From assembly GCF_003853415.1 (NCBI RefSeq), contig NZ_QTPP01000008.1, positions 124,001-188,000 of the forward strand: a DNA stretch of 64,000 nt, in the 5' to 3' direction. Both the position numbers and the translations under genes were made by a program. Each line of letters opens with the position of its first letter. Within the stretch, counting starts at the first letter, position 1. Under the pieces are notes generated by a model that saw nothing but the letters and a program-made list of their open reading frames with translations, was not told where the DNA came from and searched no databases. The DNA is from Burkholderia sp. Bp9142. Its GTDB lineage: Bacteria; Pseudomonadota; Gammaproteobacteria; Burkholderiales; Burkholderiaceae. This document shows positions 45,197 to 55,503 of this stretch, piece after piece.

Positions 45197-46504
45197 ATGC
45201 AGAAAAAGAATGCTGCAGCCGTCTGGATCCTGATCGCGATGCTGGCAGGCATCGTGATCGGCTACATGATCTTCACGAGCTTTCCTGACAAAAAGGCCAC
45301 CACCGAAATCGCCGGATACATCTCGCTCGTCTCCGATGTGTTCCTGCGGTTGATCAAGATGGTGATCGGGCCGCTCGTATTTTCGACGCTGGTCGTCGGG
45401 ATCGCGCACATGGGCGACGCCGCATCGGTCGGGCGCGTGTTCGTGAAGGCGTTCGGCTGGTTCGTCACCGCATCGCTGATCTCGCTGCTGCTCGGGCTGC
45501 TGATGGCGAACCTGCTGCGGCCCGGCGACAACCTCGGCTTGCCGCTGCCGGACATCGGCGCATCGGCGAACCTCGCGACCTCCAAGTTCACGCTCAAGGA
45601 TTTCGTCAGCCACATGGTGCCGAAGTCGTTCGCGGAGGCCATGAGCAACAACGAGATCCTGCAGATCGTCGTGTTCTCGATGTTCTTCGGCGTGGCGCTC
45701 GCCGCGCTCGGCGAGCGCGGCAAGATCCTCGTGGCCGCGATCGACCAGCTGTCGCACGTGATGCTCAAGATCACCGGCTACGTGATGAAGCTCGCGCCGC
45801 TCGCAGTGCTGGCCGCGATGGCCGCGACCGTCGCGGTCAACGGGCTGTCGGTGCTGCTGAAGTTCGCGGTGTTCATGGGCGACTTCTACGTCAGCCTGTT
45901 CCTGCTCTGGACGTTGCTCGTATGTGCCGGGCTGGTGTTCCTCGGCCGTCGCGTGTTCAAGCTGCTGGTGCTGATCAAGGAAGCGTTCATGCTGTCGTTC
46001 GCGACGGCGAGTTCCGAAGCCGCGTACCCGAAGATCCTCGACGCGCTCGACCGGTTCGGCGTGCGCCGCAAAATCTCGAGCTTCGTGATGCCGATGGGCT
46101 ATTCGTTCAACCTCGACGGCTCGATGATGTACTGCACGTTCGCGTCGCTGTTCATCGCGCAGGCGTACAACATCCACCTGTCGCTCGGCACGCAGGTCAC
46201 GATGCTGCTGGTCCTGATGCTGACGTCGAAGGGGATGGCGGGCGTGCCGCGCGCATCGCTCGTCGTGATCGCCGCCACGCTGCACCAGTTCGGGCTTCCG
46301 GAGGCCGGGCTGCTGCTGATCCTCGGCGTCGACACGTTCCTCGACATGGGCCGTTCGGCCACCAATGCGGTCGGCAACTCGATCGCCAGCGCGGTGGTCG
46401 CGAAGTGGGAAGGCCAGCTCATGTCGGAGGCGGAAGCCGAGGCCAACCTGGCACGCATCGACGCGGAGCAGGAAGGGACGATCGCACATCCGGCGGATGT
46501 CTGA
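45197..46504 (+). CDS. DAACS-family dicarboxylate/amino acid:cation symporter
   Basis: 435 aa. Motifs: FATASSEAAYPKILDAL (serine-rich hairpin), MGYSFNLDGSMMYCTFASLF, LMLTSKGMAGVPRASLVVIA and LGVDTFLDMGRSATNAVGNS. Closer in sequence to the symporter at 58011 (shared ATASSEAAYP and TSKGMA) than to the one at 42453. GGGAGG lies 6 bases before the ATG. Followed 13 bases later by a solute-binding protein gene, an unusual pairing because DAACS carriers need no binding protein. Confidence 0.9.
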   Translation: MQKKNAAAVWILIAMLAGIVIGYMIFTSFPDKKATTEIAGYISLVSDVFLRLIKMVIGPLVFSTLVVGIAHMGDAASVGRVFVKAFGWFVTASLISLLLGLLMANLLRPGDNLGLPLPDIGASANLATSKFTLKDFVSHMVPKSFAEAMSNNEILQIVVFSMFFGVALAALGERGKILVAAIDQLSHVMLKITGYVMKLAPLAVLAAMAATVAVNGLSVLLKFAVFMGDFYVSLFLLWTLLVCAGLVFLGRRVFKLLVLIKEAFMLSFATASSEAAYPKILDALDRFGVRRKISSFVMPMGYSFNLDGSMMYCTFASLFIAQAYNIHLSLGTQVTMLLVLMLTSKGMAGVPRASLVVIAATLHQFGLPEAGLLLILGVDTFLDMGRSATNAVGNSIASAVVAKWEGQLMSEAEAEANLARIDAEQEGTIAHPADV

Positions 46505-46517
46505 CGGGGGGCTTGCG

Positions 46518-47459
46518 ATGAAGATGCAGCGATTCTGGCGTACGCTCGCACTCGCGGGCCTGCTTGCCGCGGGCGCAAGCGCGCGCGCGGAAGATGCGCC
46601 ATCACCGCCGCCGCGCGTCGAGCCGTTCGCGCCGGCCCAGCTGACCGGCACGCTCGCGAAGGTGCGCGGCAGCGGCACGATCGCGCTCGGCTATCGCGAC
46701 GCATCGATACCGTTCTCGTACCTGAATGCGCGCAACCAGCCGATCGGTTATTCGATCGAGCTCTGCAAGGCGCTCGTGTCGTCGATCGAGGATGCGGTCA
46801 ACAAGAGCCTGACGATCCGCTGGGTGCCGGTCACGTCCGACAACCGCATCGACGCGGTGGTCAGCGGCGCGGTCGATCTGGAATGCGGCTCCACGACGAG
46901 CAACCTGGAGCGCCAGAAGCGCGTGGCGTTCTCGCCGATCATCTTCGTGGCCGGCACGAAGGTGATGGTGAAGCGAGGCTCGCCGATCCGCTCGTTCCGC
47001 GATCTCGCGGGCAGGAAGGTCGCGGTGACGGCCGGCACGACCAACGAGAAGGCGCTGCGCGACCTGGACCAGCGGTTCAGGCTCGGGATCCAGCTGCAGG
47101 TGGTGCCGGACCACGCACAGGGCTTCGCGCTCGTCGCGAACGGCCGCGCCGATGCGTTCGCGACGGACGACGTGCTGCTGTACGGCCTGATTGCGGAGAA
47201 TGCGGGCAAGGGCGGGCAGTACGACGTGGTTGGCGATTTCCTGTCATACGACCCGTACGGCATCATGTTCCGCAAGGACGATCCGCAGCTCGCGCAGGTC
47301 GTGAAGAGCACGTTCGAGGAGCTGGCCGTCGACGGCGAGATCACGCGTCAGTACAAGCGCTGGTTCCTGCGTCCGCTGCCGTCGGGCAAGAGTCTGAACC
47401 TGCCGATGAGCCCGCAACTGGAGACCATCATCGAGACGATCGGCGTCAAGGGCGAATGA
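46518..47459 (+). CDS. periplasmic amino-acid-binding protein (ABC-type, family 3)
   Basis: 313 aa. Signal peptide at 1-24 (FWRTLALAGLLAAGASARA). The mature protein has the family 3 features GTIALGYRDASIPFSYLN, the segment PIGYSIELCKALVSSIEDAV, AVDLECGSTTSNLERQKRVA and KVAVTAGTTNEKALRDL, as in glutamate/aspartate-binding GltI. No ABC permease or ATPase gene follows, so it either works with a transporter encoded elsewhere or as a sensor. Start at 46518 chosen just before the signal peptide. Confidence 0.9.
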   Translation: MKMQRFWRTLALAGLLAAGASARAEDAPSPPPRVEPFAPAQLTGTLAKVRGSGTIALGYRDASIPFSYLNARNQPIGYSIELCKALVSSIEDAVNKSLTIRWVPVTSDNRIDAVVSGAVDLECGSTTSNLERQKRVAFSPIIFVAGTKVMVKRGSPIRSFRDLAGRKVAVTAGTTNEKALRDLDQRFRLGIQLQVVPDHAQGFALVANGRADAFATDDVLLYGLIAENAGKGGQYDVVGDFLSYDPYGIMFRKDDPQLAQVVKSTFEELAVDGEITRQYKRWFLRPLPSGKSLNLPMSPQLETIIETIGVKGE

Positions 47460-47495
47460 GTGCGGTGGCTGGCTGATCGCACGGACGAATGTCAA

Positions 47496-47531
47496 AGCGG
47501 CCCCGGTGCCTGACCAGGCACCGGGGCCGCT
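47496..47531. terminator. strong bidirectional hairpin between convergent genes
   Basis: A perfect 16-base-pair GC-rich stem (arms 47496-47511 and 47516-47531, starting AGCGGCCCCGG) with a four-base loop GACC lies between the stop of the binding protein gene and the stop of uvrA. The symmetry lets it work for both genes; T-runs are weak. Confidence 0.75.
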
Positions 47532-47548
47532 CACCGGAAGCACCGCGT

Positions 47549-50500
47549 TCAACCGACCCGCGCTTCTCCCTGGCTCACCGCTTCATCGCCCGCCGCGGCC
47601 GTGCGCGCCAGCACGGGCTTCAGCGCGTGCCCGGTATGGCTCGCCCTCACCTGCACAAGCCCTTCCGGCGGCGCCGCCGCGACGATCGTGCCACCGCCCA
47701 CGCCGCCTTCCGGGCCGAGATCGATGATCCAGTCGGCTTCGGCGATCACGTCGAGATCGTGCTCGATCACGACGACGCTATGGCCTCCATCGACCAGCCG
47801 GTGCAGCACGCGGATCAGCTTCGCGACGTCGGCCATGTGCAGGCCGACCGTCGGCTCGTCGAGCACGTACAGCGTGTGCGGCGCCTTCTGGCCGCGCCGC
47901 GTGATGTCGTCGCGCACCTTCGTGAGCTCGGTGACGAGCTTGATCCGCTGCGCCTCGCCGCCGGACAGCGTCGGCGACGGCTGGCCGAGCGTCAGGTAGC
48001 CGAGGCCGACGTCCTTCATCAGCTGCAGCGGATGCGCGATGTTCGTAATCGGCGCGAAGAACTCGACCGCTTCGTCGATCTCCATCGTCAGCACGTCGCC
48101 GATGTTCCGGCCGCGCCACGTGACCGCGAGCGTCTCCGGATTGAAGCGCTGCCCGTGGCACACATCGCACGGCACCTTCACGTCGGGCAGGAAGCTCATC
48201 CCGATCGTGCGCACGCCTTGCCCTTCGCACGCGGGGCAGCGCCCGTCGCCGGTGTTGAACGAGAAGCGCGACGCCGTGTAGCCGCGCGCACGCGCTTCCA
48301 GCGTATCGGCGAACAGCTTGCGGATCGTGTCCCACACGCCGATGTAGGTGGCCGGACACGAACGCGGCGTCTTGCCGATCGGCGTCTGGTCGACTTCGAG
48401 CACGCGGTCGATCCGCTCCCAGCCGCTCAGCAACTCGCAGCCCTGCCACGCATGCGTGACGTTCAGCGACGGCCGCGGTGCGCTGCGCGCGAGCACGCTC
48501 GAGCGGCGGTTGGCGGCCGGCGCGTCCTGCTGCGCGGCCTTGCGCGCGCGCCGCGTGGCCGGCGACGACAGCACCGAGCGGCCGACCGCGTCGAGCAGGT
48601 TTGTCATCAGCACGTCGCGCGCGAGCGTCGACTTGCCGGAGCCGCTCACCCCCGTCACCGCGACGAGCCGCGCAAGCGGAATGCCGACAGTGACGTCGCG
48701 CAGGTTGTGCAGCCTGGCGCCATGCACGGTCAGCCAGGCTTCCGGCACCGCCGGTGCGCCCTTCCTGCCCGGCAGGCTCACCGCGCGGCGCGGTTGCAGC
48801 GGGTGCGTCATCGGTTGCGCGAGCAGGCGCCCCGTCACCGAATCCGGCTGCGCGGCCAGATCGGCGACCGCGCCCTCGGCGACCAGCGTGCCGCCGCGCT
48901 TGCCGGCGCCCGGGCCGACGTCGATGATGTGATCGGCGCGGCGAATCGTGTCCTCGTCATGCTCGACGACGACGAGCGTGTTGCCCTTGTCGCCGAGCTT
49001 GCGCAGCGCGTCCAGCAGGATCTGGTTGTCGCGCGGATGCAGGCCGATCGTCGGCTCGTCGAGCACGTAGCACACGCCCTGCAGGTTGCTGCCGAGCTGC
49101 GCGGCGAGCCGGATGCGTTGCGCTTCGCCGCCCGACAGGCTCGGCGCCGCGCGATCGAGGCTCAGGTAGCCGAGCCCGACCTCCTCGAGAAACGCGAGGC
49201 GGCTGCCGATCTCGCTGACGATGTCGCGCGCGATCTGCGCGTCGCGGCCGGTCAGCTCCAGCGCATCGATCCAGCGGCGCGTATCGGACACCGTCCACTG
49301 CGCGACCTCGACGATCGGACGTGCGTCGAACGTGACCGCACGCGCGGACGGGTTCAGGCGCGTGCCGCCGCAATCCGGGCACGGCTCGTTGCCGACGCCT
49401 TCCGGCTCCTGCTCGTCCGACGGCAGCGTCTGCTCGCGGCCGCGATCGTCCCCGGCGAGCACCGTATCGTCGTACGCCGCGCGCTGTTCGCGCGTGAGCG
49501 TGACGCCGGTGCCGACGCAGGTCGTGCACCAGCCGTGCTTGCTGTTGTACGAGAACATCCGCGGATCGAGTTCCGGATAGCTCGTGCCGCACACCGGGCA
49601 CGCACGCTTGACCGACAGCACCTTGACCTCGCCGACGCGTGCGGTCGAATGATCGTTCTGCATCGCGTGGTGCAGCCCGTCGAGCGGCGCGAGCAGATGC
49701 ATCACGCCCTTGCCGAGCTCGAGCGTCTCGTCGAGCCGCCGCCGCAACTCGGCCTCGTTGTCCGGTGACACGACGATGTCGGCCACCGGCAGCTCGATCG
49801 TGTGCTCGCGGAAGCGATCGAGCTTCGGCCACGGATCGACCGTGACGAACTCGCCGTCGACGCGCAGATGCGTGCTGCCGCGCGCCTTCGCCCACTTCGC
49901 GAGGTCGGTATACACGCCCTTGCGGTTGACGACGAGCGGTGCGAGCAGCCCGACGTGCTCGCCGCGATGGTCGCGCAGCAGTTGTGCGGCGATCGACTCG
50001 ACGGTTTGCGACGTGACCGGCGTGCCGTCGTGGATGCAATGCTGCAGGCCGAGCTTCACATACAGCAGCCGCAGGAAGTGCCAGACCTCGGAGGTGGTCG
50101 CGACCGTGCTCTTGCGGCCGCCGCGCGACAGGCGCTGCTCGATCGCCACCGTCGGCGGAATGCCGTACACCGCGTCGACTTCCGGCCGCCCGGCCGGCTG
50201 CACGATCGAGCGCGCATACGCGTTCAGCGATTCGAGGTAGCGGCGCTGGCCTTCGTGGAACAGGATGTCGAACGCGAGCGTCGACTTGCCGGAACCCGAC
50301 ACGCCGGTGATCACGTTGAACTTGCCGTGCGGGATGTCGACGTCGAGCGCCTTCAGGTTGTGCTCGCGTGCATTGACGATCCGCACGACGTCCTCGCCCT
50401 CGATCGCGCGCCGCTCGCGGGCGGCGTTCAGCACCGCCTGCAGCGGCACGCCTTCGTCCGCGAGCGCGGCCTCGCCGTCCATCGCGCGGTCGTACTGCAG

Positions 50501-53443
50501 CAGCGCGACGCCGGTATGCGATGCCGCGCAGGCCTTCACGTCGTCGGGCGTGCCCGCGCACAGCACGAGGCCGCCGCCGTCGCCGCCTTCCGGGCCGAGA
50601 TCGATCAGCCAGTCGGCCGCGCGGATCACGTCGAGGTTGTGCTCGATCACGATCAGCGAATGGCCGGCCGCGAGCAGCGTGCCGAACGCCTGCATCAGCT
50701 TCGCGATGTCGTCGAAGTGCAGCCCGGTGGTCGGCTCGTCGAACATGAACAGCTTCGCGCGCGCGATGCGCGCCTCTTCGCTGGCGACCCGTCGCCCGCC
50801 GGCGGCCGCCGCCGATTCGGCGAGGAAGCCGGCCAGCTTCAGCCGCTGCGCTTCGCCGCCGGACAACGTCGGCACCGGCTGGCCGAGCTTCACGTATTCG
50901 AGGCCGACGTCGACGATCGGCTGCAGCACGCGCAGCACCTCGGCGTCGGCGGCAAAGAACGCGGCCGCCTCGCTGACGGTCAGATCGAGCACGTCGGCGA
51001 TGTTCAGCGCGCGGCCGCCGCGCTCGATGCGCACTTCGAGAATCTCGGCGCGGTAGCGGCTGCCGTCGCAGTCCGGGCAACGCAGGTAGACGTCGCTCAG
51101 GAACTGCATCTCGATGTGCTCGAAGCCCGAGCCGCCGCAGGTCGGGCAACGGCCATCGCCCGAGTTGAAGCTGAACGTGCCGGCGCCGTAACCGCGTTGC
51201 AGCGCGAGCGGCGCCTTCGCGAACAGCTTGCGGATCTCGTCGAACGCGCCGACATAGCTGGCCGGGTTCGAACGCGTGGTCTTGCCGATCGGCGACTGGT
51301 CGACGAACACGACGTCGCCGACCTGGTCGGCGCCCGCGAGGTTGCGGAACGCGCCCGGCGACTCGGTCGCCTTGCCGTGGTGGCGCGCCATCGCCGGATA
51401 GAGCACGTCCTGCAGCAGCGTCGACTTGCCGGAACCCGACACGCCCGTCACGCACACGAGCCGCTGCAGCGGAATCTCGACCGTCACGTCGCGCAGGTTG
51501 TGCTCGGTCGCGCCTTCGAGCACGATGCGCGGCGTGTTCGCGTCGACCGGACGGCGCGCCCAGTTCGACGCATGCGCGACGTGCTTGCGGCCGCCGAGAT
51601 ACTCGCCCGTCAGCGTAGGCGCGGAGCGGATGTCGCCCGGCGTGCCGTCGTAGACGATCGTGCCGCCGCGCTCGCCGGGACCCGGGCCCATGTCGATCAG
51701 CCGGTCGGCCGCGAGCATCACCGACGGATCGTGCTCGACGACGACCAGCGTATTGCCCGCGTCGCGCAGCCGCTGCATCGCCTCGACGATCCGCGTGAGG
51801 TCGCGCGGATGCAGCCCGATGCTGGGCTCGTCGAGCACGAACAGCGTTTTCGTGAGCGACGTGCCGAGCGCCGTGGTCAGGTTGATCCGCTGAACTTCGC
51901 CGCCCGACAGCGTGCGGCTCTGCCGGTCGAGCGTCAGGTAGCCGAGCCCCACGTCGCACAGGTATTTCAGGCGCGTGCGCACCTCGGCGAGCAGCAGCTT
52001 CAGCGCATCGTCGAGCAGCGCGCTCGGCAGGCTGACTGCGTCGAAGAAGCGGCGGATGCGCTCGATCGGCAGCAGCATCAGGTCGTGCACCGTCAGGCCC
52101 GGCAGCGCCTCGAGTTGCGTGCGCGTCCAGTCGACGCCGCGCGGCATGAAACGCTCGGCGGGCGCGAGCACCGCGTCGGCGTTCGCCTTCGAGCCGAGCC
52201 GCCACTGCAGCGATTCCGTCTTCAGGCGCGCGCCGCCGCAGACGTCGCACGGCGTGTAGCTGCGGTACTTCGACAGCAGCACGCGGATATGCATCTTGTA
52301 CGCTTTCGATTCGAGGTAGCCGAAGAAGCGTTTGACGCCGTACCACTGGCTCTGCCACTTGCCGTTCCAGTCCGGCGAGCCGTTGATCACCCAGTCGCGC
52401 TCGGCGTCCGTCAGGTCCGACCACGGCGTGTCGCGCGGGATGCCGGCCTTGGCCGCGTAGCGCATCAGGTCGTCCTGGCATTCCTTCCATGCGGGTGTCT
52501 GCATCGGCTTGATCGCGCCGCCGCGCAGCGTCTTGCGCGCGTCGGGGATCACGAGGCCGAGATCGACGCCGATCACGCGGCCGAAGCCGCGGCAGGTTTC
52601 GCATGCGCCGTATGCCGAGTTGAACGAGAACAGCGCCGCCTGCGGCTCCGCGTAGCGCAGGTCGCTGTCGGGGTCGTGCAGGCCGGTGGAGAAACGCCAG
52701 ACCTGCGGCTCGGCGAGCGCGTTTTCTGCCTCCGGTGCAAGCACGTACACGTTCACGCGCCCGCCGCCGCGCTTCAGCGACGCCTCGATCGCCTCGACCA
52801 CGCGCACCTTGTCCGCCTGCTGCACGCGGAAGCGGTCGGCCACCACGTCGAGCAGCTTGCGCGGGCCGGTGGGCGACGCGACTTCGCGCTGCGCCTGCAC
52901 GCGCGTGTAGCCGCTCGCGGACAGCCACTGCGCGACCTCGTCCTCGGATGCGCTTTCCGGCAGCTCAACCGGGAACGTGACGACGACGCGCGGGTCGTCG
53001 GCGCGCGTGCGCTCGACGAGTTCCGCGTAGATCGTCTCGGGCGTGTCATGCCGCACCTGCCGCGCGGTCTGGCGGTCGAACAGCTCGGCCGCGCGCGCGT
53101 ACAGCAGCTTCAGGTGATCGTTGAGCTCGGTCATCGTGCCGACGGTCGAGCGCGAACTGCGGACCGGGTTGGTCTGGTCGATCGCGATCGCGGGCGGCAC
53201 GCCGTCGACGCGCTCGACCTGCGGGCGGTCCATCCGGTCGAGGAACTGCCGCGCATACGCGCTGAACGTCTCGACATAGCGCCGCTGGCCTTCCGCGTAC
53301 AGCGTGTCGAACACGAGGCTCGACTTGCCGGAGCCCGACGGGCCGGTGACGACCGTCATTTCGCCGGTGCGCAGGTCGAGATCGAGGTTCTTGAGGTTGT
53401 GCTGACGCGCTCCGCGAATGCGGATCAGATTGCTGGATGACAA
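47549..53443 (-). CDS. uvrA: double-length UvrA (tandem fusion, four ATPase domains)
   Basis: 1964 aa, about twice the normal UvrA length (about 940). Each half is a complete UvrA. Walker A motifs lie near residues 34 ([10 protein letters not shown]), 670, 1050 and 1600 ([10 protein letters not shown]). ABC signatures TLSGGE or SLSGGE lie near 512, 858, 1436 and 1826. Zinc-binding cysteine pairs occur in both halves ([26 protein letters not shown]). UvrA acts as a dimer to recognise bulky DNA damage and load UvrB; here one chain should form the dimer alone. A LexA box sits in its promoter. It is probably a second UvrA beside a standard one elsewhere. Confidence 0.92.
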   Translation of the reverse strand: MSSSNLIRIRGARQHNLKNLDLDLRTGEMTVVTGPSGSGKSSLVFDTLYAEGQRRYVETFSAYARQFLDRMDRPQVERVDGVPPAIAIDQTNPVRSSRSTVGTMTELNDHLKLLYARAAELFDRQTARQVRHDTPETIYAELVERTRADDPRVVVTFPVELPESASEDEVAQWLSASGYTRVQAQREVASPTGPRKLLDVVADRFRVQQADKVRVVEAIEASLKRGGGRVNVYVLAPEAENALAEPQVWRFSTGLHDPDSDLRYAEPQAALFSFNSAYGACETCRGFGRVIGVDLGLVIPDARKTLRGGAIKPMQTPAWKECQDDLMRYAAKAGIPRDTPWSDLTDAERDWVINGSPDWNGKWQSQWYGVKRFFGYLESKAYKMHIRVLLSKYRSYTPCDVCGGARLKTESLQWRLGSKANADAVLAPAERFMPRGVDWTRTQLEALPGLTVHDLMLLPIERIRRFFDAVSLPSALLDDALKLLLAEVRTRLKYLCDVGLGYLTLDRQSRTLSGGEVQRINLTTALGTSLTKTLFVLDEPSIGLHPRDLTRIVEAMQRLRDAGNTLVVVEHDPSVMLAADRLIDMGPGPGERGGTIVYDGTPGDIRSAPTLTGEYLGGRKHVAHASNWARRPVDANTPRIVLEGATEHNLRDVTVEIPLQRLVCVTGVSGSGKSTLLQDVLYPAMARHHGKATESPGAFRNLAGADQVGDVVFVDQSPIGKTTRSNPASYVGAFDEIRKLFAKAPLALQRGYGAGTFSFNSGDGRCPTCGGSGFEHIEMQFLSDVYLRCPDCDGSRYRAEILEVRIERGGRALNIADVLDLTVSEAAAFFAADAEVLRVLQPIVDVGLEYVKLGQPVPTLSGGEAQRLKLAGFLAESAAAAGGRRVASEEARIARAKLFMFDEPTTGLHFDDIAKLMQAFGTLLAAGHSLIVIEHNLDVIRAADWLIDLGPEGGDGGGLVLCAGTPDDVKACAASHTGVALLQYDRAMDGEAALADEGVPLQAVLNAARERRAIEGEDVVRIVNAREHNLKALDVDIPHGKFNVITGVSGSGKSTLAFDILFHEGQRRYLESLNAYARSIVQPAGRPEVDAVYGIPPTVAIEQRLSRGGRKSTVATTSEVWHFLRLLYVKLGLQHCIHDGTPVTSQTVESIAAQLLRDHRGEHVGLLAPLVVNRKGVYTDLAKWAKARGSTHLRVDGEFVTVDPWPKLDRFREHTIELPVADIVVSPDNEAELRRRLDETLELGKGVMHLLAPLDGLHHAMQNDHSTARVGEVKVLSVKRACPVCGTSYPELDPRMFSYNSKHGWCTTCVGTGVTLTREQRAAYDDTVLAGDDRGREQTLPSDEQEPEGVGNEPCPDCGGTRLNPSARAVTFDARPIVEVAQWTVSDTRRWIDALELTGRDAQIARDIVSEIGSRLAFLEEVGLGYLSLDRAAPSLSGGEAQRIRLAAQLGSNLQGVCYVLDEPTIGLHPRDNQILLDALRKLGDKGNTLVVVEHDEDTIRRADHIIDVGPGAGKRGGTLVAEGAVADLAAQPDSVTGRLLAQPMTHPLQPRRAVSLPGRKGAPAVPEAWLTVHGARLHNLRDVTVGIPLARLVAVTGVSGSGKSTLARDVLMTNLLDAVGRSVLSSPATRRARKAAQQDAPAANRRSSVLARSAPRPSLNVTHAWQGCELLSGWERIDRVLEVDQTPIGKTPRSCPATYIGVWDTIRKLFADTLEARARGYTASRFSFNTGDGRCPACEGQGVRTIGMSFLPDVKVPCDVCHGQRFNPETLAVTWRGRNIGDVLTMEIDEAVEFFAPITNIAHPLQLMKDVGLGYLTLGQPSPTLSGGEAQRIKLVTELTKVRDDITRRGQKAPHTLYVLDEPTVGLHMADVAKLIRVLHRLVDGGHSVVVIEHDLDVIAEADWIIDLGPEGGVGGGTIVAAAPPEGLVQVRASHTGHALKPVLARTAAAGDEAVSQGEARVG

Positions 53444-53565
53444 TTTGCCTGCCCGTCTGAATGAGTTAGCCGGAATTCACGGTGCCGGAACGCTTGCGGC
53501 GGATGCCCGCAGGCGCGGCGCACGTGCCGCACGGGTCATGCCCGTGCCGCTCGAGTTCGACGGAT

Positions 53566-53594
53566 ACTATACTGTATATTCATACAGTTTTCCA
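53566..53594 (-). promoter_or_regulatory. uvrA promoter with LexA (SOS) box
   Basis: CTGTATATTCATACAG at 53572-53587 matches the LexA consensus CTGT-N8-ACAG with an AT-rich centre. On the minus strand it fills exactly the 17-base spacer between a TGGAAA (-35, 53589-53594) and TATAGT (-10, 53566-53571). LexA binding there would block the promoter, so uvrA should be induced by DNA damage. The start codon is about 120 bases downstream. Confidence 0.85.
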
Positions 53595-53627
53595 TGAACG
53601 GGCGCGAATGCGGGAATACGCGCCAGA

Positions 53628-54023
53628 TCACTCCGGCTTCGCCTTGGCGGGACTTGCCCTGCGTCCACGCCCCGGCGGCCTGGCCGGCACGGTTCGCCCG
53701 TATTCGTTCCACCACGCCGTCAACGCCTCCATCGTCGGCCCGAGGCCACGCGCCTTCGCGGTGATCGCGTATTCGACGCGCGGCGGCACTTCCGCGAACA
53801 CCGTGCGGGTAATCAAGCCGTCCGCTTCCAGCTCGCGCAACTGCGCCGTCAGCATGTGCTGCGTGATGCCGGGAATCGCTTTTCGTAGTTCTCCGAACCG
53901 ATAGACGCGCTGGTTGAGCAGCCACATGATCTCCAGCTTCCACTTGCCGGAAAGCAGCGCGAACGCGCGCCGCATTTCGTCGTGCATGTTCACTTCGTCG
54001 GCGTCTTTAGTCATCTTTTCCAT
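53628..54023 (-). CDS. HxlR-family transcriptional regulator
   Basis: 131 aa. The winged helix contains ALLSGKWKLEIMWLLNQRVY, RFGELRKAIPGITQHMLTAQ and LRELEADGLITRTVFAEVPP with RVEYAIT, the standard HxlR/DUF24 signature. The C-terminus is Arg/Lys-rich. It is divergent from the DoxX-like and SDR genes (96 bases between), which it probably represses in response to a reactive aldehyde, quinone or oxidant, as is usual for the family. Confidence 0.92.
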   Translation of the reverse strand: MEKMTKDADEVNMHDEMRRAFALLSGKWKLEIMWLLNQRVYRFGELRKAIPGITQHMLTAQLRELEADGLITRTVFAEVPPRVEYAITAKARGLGPTMEALTAWWNEYGRTVPARPPGRGRRASPAKAKPE

Positions 54024-54119
54024 ACCAGCAGACAGAAAATCATCCTACTTGCGGGCGTTCATCTTAGACGACATTCTTGCACCAAGTCGATAGCGACGAA
54101 ACTCAGGAACCCGCAACAA

Positions 54120-54527
54120 ATGGCCGAAAATTTCGCATACTGGGTCAGCACCGCCTTGCTGTCGCTGCTCTATCTCGCGTCCGCGACGCTCTACATCGTC
54201 AAGCGGGAGCGGGTCTGCAAAATCCTCGTCGGATTCGGCTATCCCGCGTATCTCGTGCCGCTCCTGACCGTCGCGAAGATCGGCGCCGTAGCGGCCATCC
54301 TGACCCGTGTCGGCGTACCGCTCAGCGATCTCGCGTACGCGGGCATCTTCTATCACCTGCTGCTTTCCGGACTGGCGCACATCGGTGTTCGCAAGCCACA
54401 AGGCGCACTGCCTGCAGCGGTCGCCCTCGTCTGTCTCGTCGTTTCATTCACCACGCAGAACGCAGCGCGCGACATCCCGTCGCCGTACGGCGTCGTCGCG
54501 ACGATGCGTCACGCGACCGTCAGCTAA
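54120..54527 (+). CDS. DoxX-like small membrane protein
   Basis: 135 aa with four hydrophobic helices (WVSTALLSLLYLASATLYIV, VPLLTVAKIGAVAAILTRVG, YAGIFYHLLLSGLAHIGV, LPAAVALVCLVVSFTTQ). The segment VKRERVCKILVGFGYPAYLV is typical of DoxX-like proteins. Family members are often under MarR or HxlR control; the role here is unknown. It is 11 bases from the SDR gene start, in the same operon. Confidence 0.85.
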   Translation: MAENFAYWVSTALLSLLYLASATLYIVKRERVCKILVGFGYPAYLVPLLTVAKIGAVAAILTRVGVPLSDLAYAGIFYHLLLSGLAHIGVRKPQGALPAAVALVCLVVSFTTQNAARDIPSPYGVVATMRHATVS

Positions 54528-54538
54528 AGGAGAACATC

Positions 54539-55282
54539 ATGGCCCGACTCAGCGGAAAAATTGCCATCGTAACGGGCGCCGGCCGGGGAATCGGACGCGC
54601 CACCGCGAAACGGTTCGCCGCCGAAGGCGCAACGGTAGCGGTCGTGTCGCTCACGCCGGCCAACGTCGATGCGGTCGTCGCCGACATCGAGGCCGCCGGC
54701 GGCCGTGCACTCGGCGTCCCTTGCGATCTCGGCAGCGCCGACCAGATCAACGCGGCCGTCGACAAGGTCGCCACGACGTGCGGCGGCATCGACATACTCG
54801 TGAACAATGCATTCGATCCGTCCGCGCCGTTCTCGTCGATCGCCGAATTGTCGGTGGACAAACTGCAACGCAACTTCGATCTCGGGCCCATCGCGTACCT
54901 GAGGATGATGCAGGCGGCCTATCCGCACCTGAAAGCGAGCGGCGAAGGCCGCGTGATCAACTTCGGCTCGATGGCCGGCGTCATGGGTCTCGCGGGGTAC
55001 GGTCCGTACAACATGGCGAAGGAAGCGGTGCGTGCGCTGACGAGAACCGCCGCGCGCGAATGGGCCGCCGACCGGATCACGGTCAATAACGTGTTGCCGT
55101 TGGCGCAGACGTGGGACGAAAACGCCAACGTGCCGCCACCGACCAACCCGCTGGGTCGTTTCGGTACACCCGACGACGACATCGCACCGGTCGTCCTGTT
55201 CCTCGCCAGCAAGGACGCCCGGTTCCTGACGGGTTACAGCCTCACGCCGGACGGCGGCTCGATCATCGACAGCGCACGCTAA
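54539..55282 (+). CDS. SDR-family oxidoreductase
   Basis: 247 aa. AAAGGAGA ribosome-binding site. Motifs: cofactor TGAGRGIG, NNAF in place of the usual NNAG, catalytic Ser in FGSMAGVMG, and YGPYNMAKEAV (Tyr-x-x-x-Lys). C-terminal TGYSLTPDGGS. Classical SDR; substrate unknown. Co-transcribed with the DoxX-like gene and divergent from HxlR. Confidence 0.9.
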   Translation: MARLSGKIAIVTGAGRGIGRATAKRFAAEGATVAVVSLTPANVDAVVADIEAAGGRALGVPCDLGSADQINAAVDKVATTCGGIDILVNNAFDPSAPFSSIAELSVDKLQRNFDLGPIAYLRMMQAAYPHLKASGEGRVINFGSMAGVMGLAGYGPYNMAKEAVRALTRTAAREWAADRITVNNVLPLAQTWDENANVPPPTNPLGRFGTPDDDIAPVVLFLASKDARFLTGYSLTPDGGSIIDSAR

Positions 55283-55503
55283 GCGACGCTCGGCGGGCGC
55301 GTGTCGCCACGGTGTACGGCCCGCGCGTTCGAGGTCGTATGCCGCACACGCATCATGCGATGCCGACACGGCATCGCGTGCGCCGCGTCGTCGCTTATGA
55401 TCGGCGTCCGCGAATCCTGTCGCGATACGTCACGCCAGACGCTTCCCCGTCGACACATCCGCTCGACACCCGATCAGCCCTACCCGTCACGACTCACATT
55501 CCC

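Noticed and set aside
49802..53440. 1212-codon open frame on the plus strand opposite uvrA
   Set aside because: It mirrors the uvrA coding strand and has no recognisable motif or start signal; codon bias of the real gene creates it.
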